Part shown: piece by piece, positions 18,635 through 28,369 of the stretch | Layout of the letters: the number at the start of each line of letters is the position of its first letter | Position numbering within the stretch: the stretch's first letter is position 1 | Notes under the pieces: generated by a model | The model's input: only the letters and a program-made list of their open reading frames with translations | Databases searched by the model: none | What the model was told of the DNA's origin: nothing | Assembly: GCA_027624955.1 (NCBI GenBank) | Contig: JAQBTG010000008.1 | Span: 1-64,000, forward strand | Origin: Pseudomonadota bacterium | Lineage (GTDB): Bacteria > Pseudomonadota > Alphaproteobacteria > UBA828 | Reading direction: 5' to 3' | DNA: 64,000 nt | Program-made: the position numbers and the translations under genes

Positions 18635-19373
18635 CGTTCCCCGCCAATTGCTCGCGCACCACTTTGGGCGGAATGCGCGCGACTACGCCGCGCTTCAAGG
18701 AGCCCAGTTGGAACGGGCCATACGCGGTGCGGATCAAGCGATTGACTTGCAGTCCCAAATGCTCGAGAACGCGCCGCACCTCGCGATTTTTGCCCTCGCT
18801 GAGACCGATCGACAGCCAGGCATTACTGCCGGTTGTCGAATCGATCGTCGCTGTGATCGGGCCATAGCTCACGCCCTCCACTTTGACACCTTTGGCGAGC
18901 GTCGCCAGCCGCGCCGCATCCGGGCGTCCATAAACCCGCACTCGGTAACGGCGCAGCCAATCCGATCGCTCGAGCAGCCGCGATAGGCCGCCGTCATTAG
19001 TCAGCAGCAACAGCCCTTCCGAGGCGAGATCGAGACGCCCGACCGAAATCACGCGCCCCAATTCCGGCGGTAAGCTGCCAAATACCGTCGCCCGCCCTTG
19101 CGGATCCTCGTGGCTGGTGATGAGGCCGGGCGGCTTATGGTAGCGCCATAGCTCCGCTGGTTTGGCGGCGTCGATGGGCTTGCCGTCGACTGTGATCGCG
19201 TTCTTCGCGGTCACCAGGAATGCGGGTGTTTCCAATGTGCGGCCATCGACGGCGACGCGGCCGGCGACGATCATGCGTTCGGCTTCCCGCCGGGAACATA
19301 GTCCGGCGCGCGCCAAATGCTTGGCGATGCGCTCTCCCCCAGCGGTTTCCGGCATAGGTGAGGTTTTGCTCAT
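18615..19373 (-). CDS. rRNA pseudouridine synthase, RluB/RsuA type
   Basis: A 252-residue enzyme. The N-terminal S4 RNA-binding domain (RIAKHLARAGLCSRREAERM) is followed by the catalytic domain with the Asp motif GRLDLASEGLLLLTNDG and KNREVRRVLEHLG. RluB modifies U2605 of 23S rRNA; RluE/RluF and RsuA relatives are alternatives, but the order with rsmD favours RluB. ATG 19373 is chosen because it forms an ATGA overlap with the upstream gene; an upstream in-frame ATG would extend into that gene with unrelated sequence. Confidence 0.92.
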   Translation of the reverse strand: MSKTSPMPETAGGERIAKHLARAGLCSRREAERMIVAGRVAVDGRTLETPAFLVTAKNAITVDGKPIDAAKPAELWRYHKPPGLITSHEDPQGRATVFGSLPPELGRVISVGRLDLASEGLLLLTNDGGLSRLLERSDWLRRYRVRVYGRPDAARLATLAKGVKVEGVSYGPITATIDSTTGSNAWLSIGLSEGKNREVRRVLEHLGLQVNRLIRTAYGPFQLGSLKRGVVARIPPKVVREQLAGNDAHRRR

Positions 19374-20095
19374 CCGCGGCAGGCCGCAAGAAAGGAGTCG
19401 AAGAGGCGCACATCGCCGGCGTCGATGGCAAATTCCGGATGCCATTGCACGCCGATAAACCAGCGCCGTGCCGGGTCTTCGATGCCCTCGATCACCCCGT
19501 CGGGTGCCACTGCATTGACTTTCAATCCTGGCGCGGCGGCGTCAACCGCCTGATGGTGGGCGCTGTTGACCTGCATCTCAGCCCGTTCGGTTATCTGGTA
19601 CAGCATGGTGCCCGGCGTGAGCGCGACGGCATGTCCGGCTTCGTTTCGCGGGTTGGGCTGTTCGTGGGCAAGGGCGTCCGGGATGGCATCTGGAATATGC
19701 TGGATCAGGGTGCCGCCGAGCGCCACATTCATTAGCTGTTGGCCGCCGCAAATGCCGAGCGCCGGCATGTCGGCGGCATGCGCCGCGCGGGTAATGGCGA
19801 GTTCGAACGCGGTGCGCCGGTCCTTGGTGGAGACGCTATCATGTCGCTCCGCGGCGCCGAACAGCGCCGGGTCGACATCGAAATTTCCGCCGGTTACCAC
19901 GAGGCCATCGATCAGAGCGAGATATTCTGCGGTCTGCTCCGGCTCATGTGGCAGCGCAATGGGAAGGCCGCCGGCGCGCGCGACGGCGCTGAAATAATTT
20001 TCCCGCATGGCGTACCAGGGAAATTTGGAATAGCCGCCCGGGTCTTCGAAATCTAGCGTCAGACCAATGACGGGCTTGTTGCGGCGTGCATTCAT
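19370..20095 (-). CDS. Class I glutamine amidotransferase-like hydrolase (gamma-glutamyl-GABA hydrolase family)
   Basis: A 241-residue stand-alone class I amidotransferase domain. The nucleophile elbow is ALGICGGQQLMN, with the catalytic Cys, and the His-Glu pair is in VQWHPEF. Long opening NKPVIGLTLDFED and GLVVTGG match the PuuD/peptidase C26 group that cleaves gamma-glutamyl amides. The exact substrate is unknown. ATG 20095 is preferred over 20131, whose extra residues are not family-like. It is co-transcribed with the pseudouridine synthase and divergent from tadA, separated by about 80 bases. Confidence 0.88.
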   Translation of the reverse strand: MNARRNKPVIGLTLDFEDPGGYSKFPWYAMRENYFSAVARAGGLPIALPHEPEQTAEYLALIDGLVVTGGNFDVDPALFGAAERHDSVSTKDRRTAFELAITRAAHAADMPALGICGGQQLMNVALGGTLIQHIPDAIPDALAHEQPNPRNEAGHAVALTPGTMLYQITERAEMQVNSAHHQAVDAAAPGLKVNAVAPDGVIEGIEDPARRWFIGVQWHPEFAIDAGDVRLFDSFLAACRG

Positions 20096-20175
20096 GAGCG
20101 GGAATGTAGGGCCGGTCGCACGTCGGCGCAACGCGCGCGCTTGACGATTTCGTGCTCAGCGCCGACTTTCACGCT

Positions 20176-20634
20176 ATGAACGAAAATCGCGGAAAATTCA
20201 TGGAACGGGCGATCGGTGAAGCGGAAGCGGCGGCGGCGGCGGGTGAGGTTCCGATTGGCGCCGTGCTGGTCGACGGCCTGTCGGGCGAGGTGCTGGCTGC
20301 TGCCGGCAACCGGGTCGAGTGTGATTTCGACCCGACCGCTCATGCCGAACTCCTGGTGATTCGCGCCGCTTCCGCCAAGCGCAATTCTCCCCGCCTTGGC
20401 GATTGTGATCTCTATGTCACGCTCGAACCTTGCCCGATGTGCGCCCAGGCGATCTCCTTTGCCCGCATTCGCAGACTCTATTTTGGCGCCTCCGATGTTA
20501 AAGGCGGCGGCGTGGAAAACGGCCCTCGAATCTTCTCGCAAACCAGCTGCCATCACCGCCCAGAAGTCTACGGCGGCATCGAAGAGACGCGCGCGGCCGA
20601 ATTGCTGCGGCGGTTCTTTGCCACGCGGCGATGA
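20176..20634 (+). CDS. tadA: tRNA-specific adenosine-34 deaminase
   Basis: Converts A34 to inosine in the wobble position of tRNA-Arg(ACG). The 152-residue protein carries the zinc motif HAE in TAHAELLVIR and PCPMC in LEPCPMCAQAI, with GEVPIGAVLV and the downstream YFGASDVKGGGVENG. Upstream GTG 20152 and downstream ATG 20200 are possible starts; ATG 20176 is a compromise. Its stop is two bases from the stop of the convergent amidohydrolase gene. Confidence 0.94.
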   Translation: MNENRGKFMERAIGEAEAAAAAGEVPIGAVLVDGLSGEVLAAAGNRVECDFDPTAHAELLVIRAASAKRNSPRLGDCDLYVTLEPCPMCAQAISFARIRRLYFGASDVKGGGVENGPRIFSQTSCHHRPEVYGGIEETRAAELLRRFFATRR

Positions 20635-20636
20635 TT

Positions 20637-21530
20637 CTATAGGCGATATATTCTGGCCGCGGTGTCGTGGAAAATGGCGCGCCGCTCCGTTTCGCTCAAG
20701 TCAGTTGCGGCTTCTCGGTATGCCGCGATCATATCGGCGTAGGACACCCACAGCTTGTCGACCGGGAAGTTGGAGCCGAACATGCAGCGCTCCGCGCCGA
20801 ACATGGCGACCATCTCGCGCAACACCGGCGCCACGGACGGGGCGGTGCAGCGGTGATTGAACATGCCGAGGCCAGATATTTTCGCGACCACATTGTTTTC
20901 CGCCGCCATCAAGGCCATGCCCGTGCGCCACGCCGCCCAGCCCGCCGCCGATTCATCCGCGGGCAAGCCGCCATGCTCCAACACGATAGTGGCATGAGGA
21001 TAGTCGCGCGCGAGCTTTGCCGCTTGCGTCATTTGGCCGGGGAATATCATGAGCTCGAAAATCAGCCCGCGCTCGGCTGTTGCGGCGAAGCCGCGCAGCC
21101 AGGCTTTGTTTGTCATCGTCGCTTCATCGATGCCGGCGGCGCGGTATTGCGTATTGGCGTGCCAATTAAGCATTTGCCGTATGCCACGAAAATTGCGGGA
21201 TTCGCCGTGCGCGTCGAGCAGCCGATCGATTTCTGGATCGGCCAAATTTGCCCAGCCGATAATGGCCAGCGGTTTCTCACTCTGATCGGCAAGGGACTGT
21301 ACCCAGCGGGATTCACCGGCGGCGTTCTCTGGCGGCCAGCCGCACTGGATATAGACCGATCCGGCGACTCCCAGGGGCGCGCTCTCCTGGTGAAATTCAG
21401 CCAGTAGATAGTCGCGCCGGATCGCTTCATAGGGGCCGTAAATGCGCGGCGTCATCGGGGCCCGCAACCACGGCAGGTCCGTCATTCGCCATATATGATG
21501 GTGCGAATCGATTATTGCTTCCGCTGCCAT
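20637..21530 (-). CDS. Amidohydrolase family protein (L-fuconolactonase-like TIM barrel)
   Basis: A 297-residue metal-dependent hydrolase. The N-terminal metal motif is DSHHHIW, the mid-barrel His is in VLEHGGLP, and the C-terminal metal or substrate Asp is in FGSNFPVDKL. This pattern is COG3618, which includes lactonases such as L-fuconolactone hydrolase. Substrate is not known. ATG 21530 is chosen since it opens immediately before AEAIIDSHHHIW and is 10 bases after the purD stop, so it is translated from the purD message. No functional link to purine synthesis is known. Confidence 0.87.
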   Translation of the reverse strand: MAAEAIIDSHHHIWRMTDLPWLRAPMTPRIYGPYEAIRRDYLLAEFHQESAPLGVAGSVYIQCGWPPENAAGESRWVQSLADQSEKPLAIIGWANLADPEIDRLLDAHGESRNFRGIRQMLNWHANTQYRAAGIDEATMTNKAWLRGFAATAERGLIFELMIFPGQMTQAAKLARDYPHATIVLEHGGLPADESAAGWAAWRTGMALMAAENNVVAKISGLGMFNHRCTAPSVAPVLREMVAMFGAERCMFGSNFPVDKLWVSYADMIAAYREAATDLSETERRAIFHDTAARIYRL

Positions 21531-21540
21531 GGCGAAATTC

Positions 21541-22809
21541 CTACCGTCCGACGGCGCGCCAGCCGATATCGCGGCGGTAAAATCCGCCCGGCCAGTCAAT
21601 GCGCTCGACCGCCTGGTAGGCAATGGCCTGGGCTTTGGCAATGTCATCACCGAGCGCAGTGACGCCGAGCACCCGCCCGCCTATGGCCGTGATTTCGCCG
21701 CCCGTCAAGTTCGTGCCGGCGTGAAAGACGGTAGCGCCTGTTGCCGCTTCGGCAGCTTCGATTCCCCGGATGACGCTGCCTTTCTCATAGGCGCCGGGAT
21801 AGCCGTTGCTCGCCATTACGACGCAAAGCGCGGCCTGATCATGCCATTCGAGTTCGATGTTGCTGAGCCGTCCATCGCGCGCCGCACGCAGGGCAGTGAA
21901 CAGGTCGGATTTTAAACGCGGCAGGATCGCCTGGCACTCGGGATCGCCGAAGCGGACATTCACTTCCAACAATTTGGCCGCGCCGTCGGCTATCATCAGC
22001 CCGGCATAGAACACGCCCTTGAACGGCGCGCCGTTCGCCGCCATCGCGCGGACCAGCGGCTCGACAATTTCCGCGCGTGCCCTTTCGCAGAGTTCCGGGG
22101 TCATCACTGGTGCTGGTGAATAGGCGCCCATACCGCCGGTATTTGGGCCGCTGTCGCCTTCCCCCACCGCTTTATGGTCCTGCGCCGTTTCAAGCGGCAG
22201 TACATATTCACCATCGACCAGGGCGAGATAGCTGGCCTCCTCGCCCGGCAGGAATTCTTCAACCACCACCTCGCTGCCAGCGGCGCCGAACTGGCCGGAG
22301 AAAATGTCGCGCGCCGCCGAGACGCCCTCGGCAACAGTTTCCGCAATAATCACGCCTTTGCCGGCGGCGAGGCCATCCGCCTTGATCACCATTGGCGCAA
22401 CTTGGTTCTCGATAAAGTTCTTGGCAGCGTCGAACGATGTAAATCGTCCATAGGCGGCAGTAGGCACGTCGGCGGCGGCGCAGAGGTCCTTCATGAAGCC
22501 CTTGGAGCCTTCCAGCCTAGCGGCAGCTGCGCTTGGCCCAAAAGCGGCAATGCCTGCCGCCTCCAGCCTGTCTGCGAGGCCGCCGACCAGCGGCGCTTCG
22601 GGTCCGATGACGACGAAGCCGATGCCGCGCTCTGCGCAAAAGGCCAAGATGCCGTCAAAATCCATGACATCCAGCGCCACGCATTCCGCCTGCCCGGCGA
22701 TACCGGCATTGCCCGGTGCGCAATAGAGCCGTTCGATTTCAGGAGATGTTGCCAGGCTCCAGCACAATACATGCTCGCGCCCGCCAGAGCCTATGACGAG
22801 AACTTTCAT
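21541..22809 (-). CDS. purD: Phosphoribosylamine--glycine ligase
   Basis: Second step of purine synthesis: joins glycine to 5-phosphoribosylamine with ATP. The 422-residue ATP-grasp protein begins [17 protein letters not shown] and includes [22 protein letters not shown], the ATP-grasp loop [12 protein letters not shown] and the metal-site [20 protein letters not shown] 22809 is the family start; an in-frame ATG at 22848 is upstream. It is divergent from xseA across about 60 bases that must hold both promoters. Confidence 0.97.
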   Translation of the reverse strand: MKVLVIGSGGREHVLCWSLATSPEIERLYCAPGNAGIAGQAECVALDVMDFDGILAFCAERGIGFVVIGPEAPLVGGLADRLEAAGIAAFGPSAAAARLEGSKGFMKDLCAAADVPTAAYGRFTSFDAAKNFIENQVAPMVIKADGLAAGKGVIIAETVAEGVSAARDIFSGQFGAAGSEVVVEEFLPGEEASYLALVDGEYVLPLETAQDHKAVGEGDSGPNTGGMGAYSPAPVMTPELCERARAEIVEPLVRAMAANGAPFKGVFYAGLMIADGAAKLLEVNVRFGDPECQAILPRLKSDLFTALRAARDGRLSNIELEWHDQAALCVVMASNGYPGAYEKGSVIRGIEAAEAATGATVFHAGTNLTGGEITAIGGRVLGVTALGDDIAKAQAIAYQAVERIDWPGGFYRRDIGWRAVGR

Positions 22810-22868
22810 ATATACTGTCCTCTCCTTTGCAATAGGTTCTTGTAGCACAGCATAGAGAACGGTCGAGC

Positions 22869-24362
22869 ATGAACGAGCAGGTCGAGGAAAGCAGCGTTGG
22901 TGGCAACATCCCGGCCTATTCGGTCGGCGAATTGTCCAACGCCTTGAAGCGCGCTGTCGAGGAGAATTTCGGCTGGGTACGGGTTAGAGGCGAAATTTCC
23001 GGCTTCAAGCGCGCCGCTTCTGGTCACCTTTATTTCTCCTTGAAAGACGATAAAGCGGTCCTCGATTCGGTATGCTGGCGCGGCACTGCGGGGCGGCTCG
23101 GCATGCAACCCGAGGACGGCATGGAAGTCATCGCCAGCGGCAAGCTCACCACCTATCCTTCGCGCTCGCGCTACCAGTTGGTGGTAGAGAGTCTAGAAAT
23201 CGCCGGCGAAGGCGCGCTTCTCAAGCTTCTCGAGGATCGTAAGAAGAAGCTCGCCGCGGAGGGTCTTTTCGACGAGGTGCGCAAGCGAGCACTACCCTAT
23301 TTGCCGGTGACCATCGGCGTCGTGACCTCGCCGACAGGCGCCGTCATCCGCGATATTCTGCATCGCATCGCCGAGCGCTTCCCGCGCCATGTGCTGGTGT
23401 GGCCGGTGCTGGTGCAGGGCGAGGCCGCCGCCGCGCAGGTGGCCGCCGCCATACGTGGTTTTAACGCATTGGCGCCGGGCGGACCGACGCCCCGGCCTGA
23501 TATTCTCATCGTCGCCCGCGGCGGCGGCAGCTTGGAAGATCTCTGGGCATTCAACGAAGAAGAAGTTGTCCGGGCTGCGGCGGAAAGCGAAATTCCGCTA
23601 ATTTCCGCGATTGGCCATGAAACCGATGTCACCTTGATTGATTTGGCGGCGGATCGGCGAGCGCCCACACCGACTGCGGCGGCGGAAATGGCCGTGCCGG
23701 TGCGGGTCGAATTGATCGAGAGCCTGTTGGGCCAGGAACGCCGGTTGATATCCGCGACCGCACGCCTCCTCAACGAACGGCGCACCCATTTGGAAGGTCT
23801 GGGTCGGGGGCTTCCCGACGCGTCCTCGCTGATCGGCGCGGCAGCACAACGTCTTGACGATTGGAGTGAGCGCCTCGCCAATTCGGCGCGCAATTCGCTG
23901 CGCACCCGACACGACCATGTCGCCAAGCTGGGCTATCAATTGCCGCGCCCGCGCGAAACTCTGGCGGAAAAGCAGCGCGAGTTGGCGCGTGCCGCCGCCG
24001 GATTGCAGCCCCGCGCACTCGATATGCACATCAAGCAAAGCGTCCGACAGGTCAGCGAGTTGCGTGAGCGCATGGCACGGGCCATACGGCAGAAGCTCGC
24101 GCAGCATGAGGAGCGCAAAGAAACGCTCTATCGCCTGCTCAACAATTTCTCCTATCAGCGCGTGTTGGAACGCGGCTTTGTTTTGGTACGGGATGCCAAG
24201 GCGCGGCCGGTAACGTCCGCCGGCGCGCTCAAACCGGGCATGGATCTGGTCCTCAACTTCCATGACGGCGACGGAGCGGCAGTGGCTGCAGGCCGGCCCA
24301 AAGCCGGCAAGGAAGAACGCGGCACCGGTGAGGAGAATGGCGAACAGGGCTCCCTGCTGTGA
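22869..24362 (+). CDS. xseA: Exodeoxyribonuclease VII large subunit
   Basis: A 497-residue catalytic subunit of exonuclease VII, degrading single-stranded DNA in repair. The N-terminal OB fold includes [20 protein letters not shown], and the nuclease core shows [30 protein letters not shown] and [14 protein letters not shown] long helical C-terminal region follows (about 270-430). The small subunit xseB is not in this window. Its stop overlaps the GTG start of the M23 gene. Confidence 0.96.
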   Translation: MNEQVEESSVGGNIPAYSVGELSNALKRAVEENFGWVRVRGEISGFKRAASGHLYFSLKDDKAVLDSVCWRGTAGRLGMQPEDGMEVIASGKLTTYPSRSRYQLVVESLEIAGEGALLKLLEDRKKKLAAEGLFDEVRKRALPYLPVTIGVVTSPTGAVIRDILHRIAERFPRHVLVWPVLVQGEAAAAQVAAAIRGFNALAPGGPTPRPDILIVARGGGSLEDLWAFNEEEVVRAAAESEIPLISAIGHETDVTLIDLAADRRAPTPTAAAEMAVPVRVELIESLLGQERRLISATARLLNERRTHLEGLGRGLPDASSLIGAAAQRLDDWSERLANSARNSLRTRHDHVAKLGYQLPRPRETLAEKQRELARAAAGLQPRALDMHIKQSVRQVSELRERMARAIRQKLAQHEERKETLYRLLNNFSYQRVLERGFVLVRDAKARPVTSAGALKPGMDLVLNFHDGDGAAVAAGRPKAGKEERGTGEENGEQGSLL

Positions 24363-25189
24363 GGCAGAGCGTTGTCGCGGCGGCTTTCGTTTTCCTTATT
24401 TTGGCGTTTGCGATGCCGCTTCGCGCCGAAGAAATTCGCTTCGACGGCAATTTTATTCAGGGTGGCCTGGTGCGCGGTGCCGCGCCGCCGGGAACGCTGA
24501 TTGCGCTCGACGGACGCCAACTCCGATTATCGCCTGAGGGCTATTTCATGTTCGGATTCGGTCGCGATGCGCCGCCCGAGGCGGTTCTGGTTGTGTCCTA
24601 TCCAGGTGGCAAACAGGAGACGCGCAGTCTTGCCGTTGCAGCGCGCGACTATCAAATTCAGAATATCGACGGCTTGCCGGAGAAAATGGTCACACCGCCG
24701 CCCGAGATTTTAAATCGCATTCGCGAGGAGGGCGCCAAGGTACGTCAGGCGCGCGCCTTTGATACAGCGGACATGCATTTGTTTGCGCCGTTCGTCTGGC
24801 CGGCGCAGGGGCCGATATCGGGAGTCTATGGCAGCCAGCGGATTCTAAACGGTGAACCGCGCCAACCGCATTTTGGCGTCGATATCGCGGCACCTACCGG
24901 GACACTGGTGCGCGCGCCCGCCGGAGGGGAGATCCGCTTAGCGGAGCGCGATCTCTATTATTCCGGCGGCACCATCATTCTCGATCACGGCCATGGGCTA
25001 AGCTCGTCGTTTCTGCATTTGAGCCGTGTCGATGTCGCCGTCGGACAACAGGTAGCGCAGGGCGAGGTGATCGGGGCGATCGGCGCCACCGGGCGCGTCA
25101 CGGGCGCGCATCTCGATTGGCGCATGAACTGGTTCGAGCGGCGCTTGGACCCGGCTTTGCTGGTCGGGCCGCAGCAGCCGCAGGAATAG
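24359..25189 (+). CDS. M23 family (LytM-type) peptidase-like protein
   Basis: A 276-residue secreted protein with signal peptide [20 protein letters not shown]. The C-terminal LytM domain has the first zinc motif H-x3-D in PHFGVD and the DHGHGLSSSFLHLSRV block. The final H-x-H motif of active M23 peptidases reads H-L-D in GAHLDWRMNWF, so one presumed metal or catalytic His is Asp. It may be a divergent active enzyme or a non-catalytic activator of amidases. GTG 24359 starts within the xseA stop (GTGA), so the two are coupled. It ends one base from the convergent lpxL. Confidence 0.88.
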   Translation: MRQSVVAAAFVFLILAFAMPLRAEEIRFDGNFIQGGLVRGAAPPGTLIALDGRQLRLSPEGYFMFGFGRDAPPEAVLVVSYPGGKQETRSLAVAARDYQIQNIDGLPEKMVTPPPEILNRIREEGAKVRQARAFDTADMHLFAPFVWPAQGPISGVYGSQRILNGEPRQPHFGVDIAAPTGTLVRAPAGGEIRLAERDLYYSGGTIILDHGHGLSSSFLHLSRVDVAVGQQVAQGEVIGAIGATGRVTGAHLDWRMNWFERRLDPALLVGPQQPQE

Positions 25190-25190
25190 T

Positions 25191-26090
25191 TCAGGTGTCT
25201 TTAGGCCAGCGGTTGTGCAGCCACAGCCATTGGCCGGGGCGCTCGCGAATCCAGCCTTCTAGCACGGCGTTGACCAGGCGCATGGCCTCGGCAACATCAC
25301 CCGACACATCGCCCGAGCGCGGTAGGTCCAGCTTGGGGTATATTGTAACGCGAAAGCGGCACCCCTCCAGACGCTCCGTACGCACCGGCCATACCGGCAA
25401 ATCATATTTGATTGCCAGTTGCGCCAGCGCCGGCGCGGTCATGGCATCGCGCCCGAAAAAAGGCACCGCAATGCCATCATTCATTTTTTGATCGACCAAC
25501 ATGGCGGTATAGCCGCCGTCCCTTACCCGGCGCACCATTTCACGCGCGCCGGATGCGCCCTTGGCGATGGCGTTCTCGGTGATATCCCGTCCGCGGATGC
25601 GAGAAATCAGACGATCGACAAAGGGATTGTTGGGCGCCCGGTAGACGAATGCGATGGGAATGCCGTATTGGATCAGGGGCAGGCCGGAGACCTCCCAATT
25701 GCCGAGATGTCCGGTGAAAAACAAAGCGCCGCGGGCTTCTTTCTTTGCCGCTGCCAGATGTTCCACGCCCACCACTTCGATTCGCCCGTCCGGCGTATGC
25801 GCCCGAAATTTCCGGAGATGGGGATATTCGCCGACAACACGGCCAAGGTTGCGCCACATTTCGCCGAGCGCTCGTTCCACCTCGAGCGCTGGAAGCTCCG
25901 GCATTGCGCGCTGGAGATTGCGCCGGGCGCGGGCGTGGAGCGGCAGCAGCGGCCCCAGCGTACCTGCCAATGTGCCAGCAAGGCTCGAAGCGAGCGGCAG
26001 CGGCATAATACGGAACAAGGCGAACAAGGCGGCCACCATCGCGCCTTCCACAGCGTAGCGCAGATGTTTGGCAATCGGGCGCCTAGCCAT
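25191..26090 (-). CDS. Lipid A acyltransferase (LpxL/HtrB type)
   Basis: A 299-residue inner-membrane acyltransferase adding a secondary acyl chain to the lipid A precursor. One membrane anchor lies near residues 14-45. The catalytic H-x4-E motif is in FFTGHLGNWE, followed by VYRAPNNPFVDRLI and VDQKMNDGIAVPFFG. Which acyl chain is used cannot be read. It is the last gene of the lipid A block and its start overlaps lpxK by 8 bases. Confidence 0.93.
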   Translation of the reverse strand: MARRPIAKHLRYAVEGAMVAALFALFRIMPLPLASSLAGTLAGTLGPLLPLHARARRNLQRAMPELPALEVERALGEMWRNLGRVVGEYPHLRKFRAHTPDGRIEVVGVEHLAAAKKEARGALFFTGHLGNWEVSGLPLIQYGIPIAFVYRAPNNPFVDRLISRIRGRDITENAIAKGASGAREMVRRVRDGGYTAMLVDQKMNDGIAVPFFGRDAMTAPALAQLAIKYDLPVWPVRTERLEGCRFRVTIYPKLDLPRSGDVSGDVAEAMRLVNAVLEGWIRERPGQWLWLHNRWPKDT

Positions 26091-27084
26091 CAGACTCTGC
26101 GCCGCCGGTAAGGGCTGGTAAGAGCAACTCGCGCACGGCGTCCGGGTCCTGCCATTCGAGCGTCACAGCGACGAATTGCACCATCGCCTTCGCTTCCTCA
26201 GGGAGGCGCACCCAATCTTTTTCCGTGGTGACGGCAATGGCACCCTGAGCGCCGGCATACTCCACCAGTGTCATAATCTCATCGGGTGTGTAACGGCGGT
26301 GGTCGGCGAAGTGGATGCGCCGAATGATCTTGCAGCCGATGGCTTCCAGCGTGCGGAAGAATTTCGCCGGTCGTGCTATTCCGGCGAACGCGACCACGGC
26401 GCGCTCGCGTAGCTTAAGCGCCTGCAAGGCCGGTGTCAGTTCGGCGCGCAGAATTGGCGCCCTGTAGTTGCCAAGACGCGCGACAACCCCCACCTCATCG
26501 GGGCCGACGAGAACGATGGCGTCAGCTCGCGCGAGGCCTTGGGATAACGATTCGCGCAACGGGCCGGCGGGAATAAGCCGCTCGTTTCCGAATCCGAATC
26601 CGCCATCCACGACAACCAACGATACATCCTTGATAAGCGATGGATTCTGCAGGCCGTCATCCATGACAATCGCCTCGGCGCCGTCGGCGATAGCGGCGCG
26701 CGCCCCGGCGGGCCGGTTGCGCGACAGCCAAGTCGGTGCTTGGCGCGCAAGCAAGAGCGGTTCATCGCCGACGGTGCGGGAATTGTGGCGCTTGGGGTCA
26801 ACCCGCATCGGCCCGTGTGCCGTGCCGCCATAGCCGCGCGTGAGGAAATGCGGCGCAATGTCCCATTCCTGCATGAGTTTCGCCAGGGCGAGCGCTGTTG
26901 GGGTCTTACCGGCGCCGCCGGCGATCACATTGCCGACGCAAATCACCGGCACCTCGACTCGCTGAGGTGAGACGAAGGCGCGCCTGACTTGCCCGGCAAC
27001 GCTATAGCCCCATGCGAGTGGCGTCAGAAGGCTTGCATGGACGCCGCCGCTCCTGCCCGGATTCCAAAATTCAGGCGTGCGCAT
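26083..27084 (-). CDS. lpxK: Tetraacyldisaccharide 4'-kinase
   Basis: Phosphorylates the 4' position of the lipid A disaccharide. The 333-residue membrane-associated kinase begins MRTPEFWNPG and has the Walker A variant VGNVIAGGAGKTPTALAL, then TRGYGG, GDEPLLLA and IVMDDGLQNPSL. ATG 27084 is the family-like start, overlapping the waaA 3' end by 14 bases. The order waaA-lpxK-lpxL is a coherent lipid A pathway unit. Confidence 0.96.
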   Translation of the reverse strand: MRTPEFWNPGRSGGVHASLLTPLAWGYSVAGQVRRAFVSPQRVEVPVICVGNVIAGGAGKTPTALALAKLMQEWDIAPHFLTRGYGGTAHGPMRVDPKRHNSRTVGDEPLLLARQAPTWLSRNRPAGARAAIADGAEAIVMDDGLQNPSLIKDVSLVVVDGGFGFGNERLIPAGPLRESLSQGLARADAIVLVGPDEVGVVARLGNYRAPILRAELTPALQALKLRERAVVAFAGIARPAKFFRTLEAIGCKIIRRIHFADHRRYTPDEIMTLVEYAGAQGAIAVTTEKDWVRLPEEAKAMVQFVAVTLEWQDPDAVRELLLPALTGGAESDG

Positions 27085-28369
27085 GAGCGCGCCTCCGGCT
27101 GTTGTCGAGAAGGCGCATGATTTCAACCATCGCGGTGTCGCTGGCGCCGCCCAACGAGCAGGCCGCCGAATATGCTGCTTCGGCCTGTGTCCGGCACAGT
27201 TCTGGATCGCGCAGCAGCGGCTCGAGCGCACCGGCGAGGGCATCGGCCCGTTCGATCCGTTCGAGCGCGCCCACCCTTTCCAACGCCTGGCAGGCATCGT
27301 CAAAATTGCGCATGTCGGGCCCGGCGAGGAGTGCATTCTTCAGCAGTGCCGCCTCAACCGGATTGTGCCCGCCGTGCGCGGCCAATGAACCAGCAACGAA
27401 AACCGGTCCTGCCAGGCGATAGAGAAGTCCCATTTCGCCTAACGTATCGGCGACATAAATATCCGTCTCCGCCTCGATGACATCGCCGGTGCTGCGCGTG
27501 GCGACGGCATGACCCTGGGCGCGCAACACTTCCGCAAACTCGGCGGTGCGTTCCGGATGGCGCGGGGCGATCAGCGTGAGGAGGCCGGGGATCGCTCCGG
27601 CGAGCGCTATATGCGCCTCGGCGACGGCAGCTTCGTCGCCAGGATGCGTACTGGCCGCGAGCCAATGCGGCCGCTCGCCGATTTCGCGCCGGAGTTTGTT
27701 GAGCGCAGCTTCGTCCACCGGCAACGGTGCGGCATCATATTTAATATTGCCAGCGAGGGTGACCGATTTGGCACCCAGTGCCTGCAAGCGGTTACCGTCT
27801 TCTTCGCTTTGCGCAAGGCAGGCGCTGAATGCGCCAAGGAGCGGCGCGATCAAGCGCGGCATATGGCGCCAACGCCGGGCCGAGCGTTCAGACATTCGGG
27901 CGTTCACCATGACCATGGGAATGGTTCGGGCGGCGGCGGCCAGCACCAGGTTCGGCCATAATTCAGATTCAACCCAAATCGCCAAATCCGGTCGCCAGTG
28001 ATCGAGAAAGCGGCGCACCGGCGCCGGCCTGTCGACCGGCACATATTGGTGCACCATACCGTCGGGCAGGCGTTTTTCCAGAATTCGCGCTGAAGTGACG
28101 GTGCCTGACGTGATCAGCACATTCAGCCCTTCTGCTTTAAGGCGCTCGGCAAGGGGCAGAACGGCAAGCGATTCGCCAACACTGGCGGCATGCGCCCAGG
28201 CGAGACACCCGGCCGGTCGCGGCCGCCCGGGATGGCCCAAACGCTCCGCGAAGCGCGCTTTGTCTTCCTTGCCTTGGCGACGTCGGTGCGCCAGCCAGAT
28301 ATCGATGGCCGGCGCGGCGAGGCGGCTGAAGCTGTGATAGACAGCGGGTGTTGCCAAAACCCCAATCAT
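27071..28369 (-). CDS. waaA: 3-deoxy-D-manno-octulosonic acid (Kdo) transferase
   Basis: Attaches Kdo from CMP-Kdo to lipid A. The 432-residue GT-B glycosyltransferase shows the N-terminal anchor, AHAASVGESLAVLPL with the catalytic Glu, TSGTVTSARILEKRLP, WVESELWPNLV and the C-terminal nucleotide-sugar block GGHNPVEAALL. It starts by an ATGA overlap with the upstream acyltransferase gene, indicating translational coupling. Confidence 0.96.
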   Translation of the reverse strand: MIGVLATPAVYHSFSRLAAPAIDIWLAHRRRQGKEDKARFAERLGHPGRPRPAGCLAWAHAASVGESLAVLPLAERLKAEGLNVLITSGTVTSARILEKRLPDGMVHQYVPVDRPAPVRRFLDHWRPDLAIWVESELWPNLVLAAAARTIPMVMVNARMSERSARRWRHMPRLIAPLLGAFSACLAQSEEDGNRLQALGAKSVTLAGNIKYDAAPLPVDEAALNKLRREIGERPHWLAASTHPGDEAAVAEAHIALAGAIPGLLTLIAPRHPERTAEFAEVLRAQGHAVATRSTGDVIEAETDIYVADTLGEMGLLYRLAGPVFVAGSLAAHGGHNPVEAALLKNALLAGPDMRNFDDACQALERVGALERIERADALAGALEPLLRDPELCRTQAEAAYSAACSLGGASDTAMVEIMRLLDNSRRRAHAHA

